From: an uncultured Cryptobacterium sp.
GTDB taxonomy: Bacteria; Actinomycetota; Coriobacteriia; Coriobacteriales; Eggerthellaceae
Assembly: GCA_900554685.1 (NCBI GenBank)
Contig: USIG01000012.1
Location: forward strand, 1-25,260
Length of the DNA stretch: 25,260 nucleotides
Direction: 5' to 3'
The notes beneath the pieces were generated by a model. The model saw nothing but the letters and a program-made list of their open reading frames with translations, made no database searches and had not been told where the DNA came from. This document shows positions 23,512-25,260 of this stretch, in pieces. Each line of letters begins with the position of its first letter. Positions within the stretch are counted from its first letter, which is position 1. The position numbers and the translations under genes are program-made.

Positions 23512-23709
23512 ATGGCTCAGGAGCGATTTGTCGAAGTGTATTCTCAAGGCGTTACCAATGTTCGCAAGATCATTGTTGATAGCAAAACCGACGTTAATTA
23601 TTTCTTGGCATCTTCTAATATGACAAGTGGGTGTGGCGTTGCTGTTTTGGTGGATGCAGAAGGTAAGCCGTTGGTGACGCCTCTTTCGGAACATGATGAA
23701 ATTGCATGA
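23512..23709 (+). CDS. Small DUF6440-like protein
   Basis: This is a 65-residue protein with AAGGAG in good position before the ATG. The pattern RFVEVYSQGVTNVRKIIVDSKT, then VNYFLAS, a glycine turn, VLVDAEGKPLV, resembles the small DUF6440 family, in which a beta-rich domain ends in a 'LLDKDGKP' loop. The function of that family is not known. It has no signal peptide or membrane segment. It lies 63 bp after the XRE regulator on the same strand and ahead of a strong terminator, so the two likely form one unit. Family assignment is from memory of the pattern and should be read as tentative. Confidence 0.75.
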   Translation: MAQERFVEVYSQGVTNVRKIIVDSKTDVNYFLASSNMTSGCGVAVLVDAEGKPLVTPLSEHDEIA

Positions 23710-23785
23710 GGCAATTAGTGAATCGAGAGCAATAAGACCAGGTGTTTATCTGGTAGCTCTAGATTGAAGAGCAATAAGATAAAGA

Positions 23786-23811
23786 AAAACGGCCGGAAAC
23801 CCGGCCGTTTT
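23786..23811. terminator. Bidirectional intrinsic terminator
   Basis: AAAACGGCCGG (23786-23796) and CCGGCCGTTTT (23801-23811) form a perfect 11-bp stem with loop AAAC. T-runs exist on both strands, so it can end both the XRE/DUF6440 transcript and the convergent rubrerythrin transcript. Confidence 0.9.
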
Positions 23812-23873
23812 GTGCTTCTTTCGAATTGATGAGATTTCTAAGCTTACTTACCGAATGAAGCGTTTAGTAGGCA

Positions 23874-23940
23874 CCCTCAAGTATGACGTCCTCGAGGGTG
23901 CCGCTCTTGAGTATGACACCCTCGAGTATACCGCCCTCGG
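23874..23940. repeat. 15-bp degenerate tandem repeat downstream of rubrerythrin
   Basis: Four full copies and one partial copy of a 15-base unit (best form CCCTCGAGTATGACG) stand in tandem at 23874, 23889, 23904, 23919 and 23934. The first and second copies also create an inverted repeat GGCACCCTC/GAGGGTGCC (23870-23878, 23894-23902). The block is in the 3' untranslated part of the rubrerythrin transcript. Confidence 0.75.
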
Positions 23941-23974
23941 ACAAGTAAAACCTTTCCTCATCCTATTAAGTGGC

Positions 23975-24514
23975 TTAGTAGTTCTCAGCGTGAATCTCAA
24001 AGAAGCTCTGAGGATGCAGGCATACAGGGCAAACACCAGGAGCCTTGGTGCCTACAACGATGTGACCACAGTTGCGGCATTCCCAAACTTTAACTTCACT
24101 CTTCTCAAATACCTGAGCGGTTTCTACGTTCTTGAGCAAAGCGCGATAACGCTCTTCGTGGTGCTTTTCGATTTCAGCAACCATGCGGAATTTTGCAGCC
24201 AGCTCAGGGAAGCCTTCCTCGTCAGCAGTCTTTGCAAAACCGTCATACATGTCGGTCCACTCGTAGTTTTCGCCTTCTGCTGCTGCTTCAAGATTTGCCG
24301 CGGTATCACCAATTCCGCCGAGTTCCTTGAACCACATCTTAGCGTGTTCTTTTTCGTTGTTTGCAGTCTTTTCGAACAGAGCTGCGATCTGCTCATAACC
24401 TTCCTTCTTTGCTACTGATGCAAAGTAGGTGTACTTGTTGCGAGCCTGAGATTCGCCTGCAAAAGCGGTCTCAAGATTTTTCTCGGTCTGGGTTCCCTCG
24501 TACTTGTTTGCCAT
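23975..24514 (-). CDS. rbr: Rubrerythrin
   Basis: This is a cytoplasmic non-haem iron peroxidase that reduces hydrogen peroxide to water in anaerobes. It has 179 residues. The N-terminal four-helix diiron domain carries ligands such as E21 (AGESQAR), E54 and H57 (NNEKEHAKMW), and the second helix pair has EIEKHHEERY. The C-terminal rubredoxin-like domain binds one iron through C146, C149, C162 and C165 (CRNCGH and CPVCLHP). AAAGGAG precedes the ATG. It follows the perR gene by 103 bp on the same strand. That spacer holds a small dyad but no terminator, so a perR-rbr transcript is likely, with induction by peroxide through PerR. Confidence 0.97.
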   Translation of the reverse strand: MANKYEGTQTEKNLETAFAGESQARNKYTYFASVAKKEGYEQIAALFEKTANNEKEHAKMWFKELGGIGDTAANLEAAAEGENYEWTDMYDGFAKTADEEGFPELAAKFRMVAEIEKHHEERYRALLKNVETAQVFEKSEVKVWECRNCGHIVVGTKAPGVCPVCLHPQSFFEIHAENY

Positions 24515-24528
24515 TTTGGGCTCCTTTC

Positions 24529-24546
24529 ACAAGGTCCTTACCTTGT
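24529..24546 (-). repeat. Dyad in the perR-rbr spacer
   Basis: ACAAGGT and ACCTTGT are perfect inverted copies around a 4-base loop, just upstream of the rubrerythrin ribosome site. It could form a hairpin in the leader of rbr. Confidence 0.4.
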
Positions 24547-24617
24547 TTTGTCTTACCGGTCCCTCTTTTATGAAGAGCGTCTTGCTTGCCAAACTTCAGC
24601 GGTATCGCGAAGGGTAG

Positions 24618-25013
24618 CTAGACGCCAGCTTCTTTGGTGTGTTCTTCTTCAAGTTCTTTGGTGCATGTTGGACAAAGATAATCAATGTTCAAGTCGTATG
24701 ACAGCACATGAACACCGGTTTCTTGCTCTAGCTTTGCCGTCAAATCTTCAAGTGCAATATCGGTCAAAGATCCGCATCTCTTGCATACAAGGTGATCGTG
24801 ACGTACTACCATTTTGTCATAACGATCAGGAAAACCGGCAACCGCAACTTTACGAATGAGCCCTTTTTGGTACAAACTGGCAAGATTGTTGTACACCGTC
24901 GCAAGTACCGCCTTAGAGTTGTTTTCTTTAAGGCGAAGATACACTTGTTCGGCAGTTAAGTGTTCATCCGAGTTGTTTATGATCTCTAAAATCTGTCGAG
25001 CGTTTTCTCTCAT
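24618..25013 (-). CDS. perR: Fur-family peroxide-stress repressor, PerR type
   Basis: This is a metal-dependent repressor of 131 residues. The N-terminal winged helix carries LATVYNNLASLYQKGL. The structural zinc site is C77, C80, C114 and C117. The five regulatory-metal positions of Bacillus subtilis PerR (H37, D85, H91, H93, D104) are all matched here by H18, D66, H72, H74 and D85. This argues for PerR, sensing peroxide by histidine oxidation, over Fur or Zur. It has a shorter N-terminus than B. subtilis PerR. The neighbouring rubrerythrin supports the role. The promoter carries a dyad over the -10 box, consistent with autoregulation. The ribosome site (AGGATAAACG) is weak. Confidence 0.9.
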   Translation of the reverse strand: MRENARQILEIINNSDEHLTAEQVYLRLKENNSKAVLATVYNNLASLYQKGLIRKVAVAGFPDRYDKMVVRHDHLVCKRCGSLTDIALEDLTAKLEQETGVHVLSYDLNIDYLCPTCTKELEEEHTKEAGV

Positions 25014-25030
25014 CGTTTATCCTAACTTGA

Positions 25031-25073
25031 ATTAGAACAATTCTAATATAGAGGATGAAAGAGGTTGGGTCAA
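25031..25073 (-). promoter_or_regulatory. perR: perR promoter with Per/Fur-box-like operator
   Basis: On the minus strand TTGACC (25068-25073) and TATATT (25045-25050) are separated by 17 bp, a near-ideal promoter. The dyad ATTAGAA-CAA-TTCTAAT (25031-25047) overlaps the -10 box and resembles the B. subtilis Per box (TTATAATNATTATAA). Confidence 0.78.
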
Positions 25074-25232
25074 GAGGAGGGGTACAAAAAGTATTCCAAT
25101 TTTGTCAAAAATGGGAGAATCGGGGGATCCGTTTCGCGAAAACGCGCACCAAGGTCTCCAGAAAGGTAACGAAACAAGAGTTACTTGTAACCATCGAAGA
25201 ATTTGTTAATCATGTCCCGAAAAGTGGTGTAA

Positions 25233-25258
25233 GCCGCCCCATATTTCTACGGGGCGGC
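25233..25258. repeat. GC-rich hairpin at the window edge
   Basis: GCCGCCCC (25233-25240) and GGGGCGGC (25251-25258) form a perfect 8-bp stem. It may be the terminator of a gene beyond the window, but the T-run on the plus strand would lie outside, so direction is undecided. The rest of 25074-25232 shows no gene. Confidence 0.5.
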
Positions 25259-25260
25259 GC

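Noticed and set aside
23810..24418. 202-codon plus-strand frame opposite rubrerythrin
   Set aside because: Most of it is the antisense of a clear rubrerythrin gene, and it begins in a terminator. Only the tandem repeat at its beginning is of interest.

Overview
The window looks like chromosomal DNA of a strictly anaerobic, low-to-mid-GC actinobacterium of the class Coriobacteriia, probably Eggerthellaceae or a relative. The clues are a DUF2510 membrane protein, which is a typical actinobacterial family, a class A penicillin-binding protein with a long Gly-rich tail, a rubrerythrin next to a PerR-type repressor, and glutamine-dependent NAD synthetase. The taxonomic call is inference from gene content only; no rRNA or tRNA gene is present to anchor it.

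Layout. Positions 1-516 hold the 3' part of a nitroreductase, which converges on a minus-strand block of nadE and a LysR regulator (526-3549). A 333-bp divergent intergenic region rich in dyads separates lysR from a four-gene plus-strand cluster (3883-6263): a MaoC-type hydratase, a VOC (glyoxalase-fold) protein, a ketopantoate-reductase-like oxidoreductase and a type II dehydroquinase-like enzyme. This cluster is the least explained part of the window.

From 6540 to 15070 lies the arginine biosynthesis block argC-argJ-argB-argD-argG, then a terminator, a separately promoted DUF2510 gene, then argH. ArgC, J, B and D make ornithine from glutamate by the acetyl cycle, and ArgG and ArgH turn citrulline into arginine. 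The ornithine carbamoyltransferase step (argF) and argR are absent from the window.

From 15280 to 22418 are housekeeping genes, each with its own terminator or promoter: a bifunctional penicillin-binding protein, a small lipoprotein, a long U32-family protein with DUF3656-like architecture, and tyrosyl-tRNA synthetase. A repeat-rich 430-bp gap then leads to an XRE-type membrane-anchored regulator, with a palindrome over its own -35 box, and a small DUF6440-like protein.

The right end (23975-25013, minus strand) is a peroxide-defence pair, perR-rubrerythrin. A strong promoter with a 17-bp dyad overlapping its -10 box suggests autoregulation. No mobile element, CRISPR array, tRNA or rRNA was seen. 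All genes except the edge-truncated nitroreductase appear intact.
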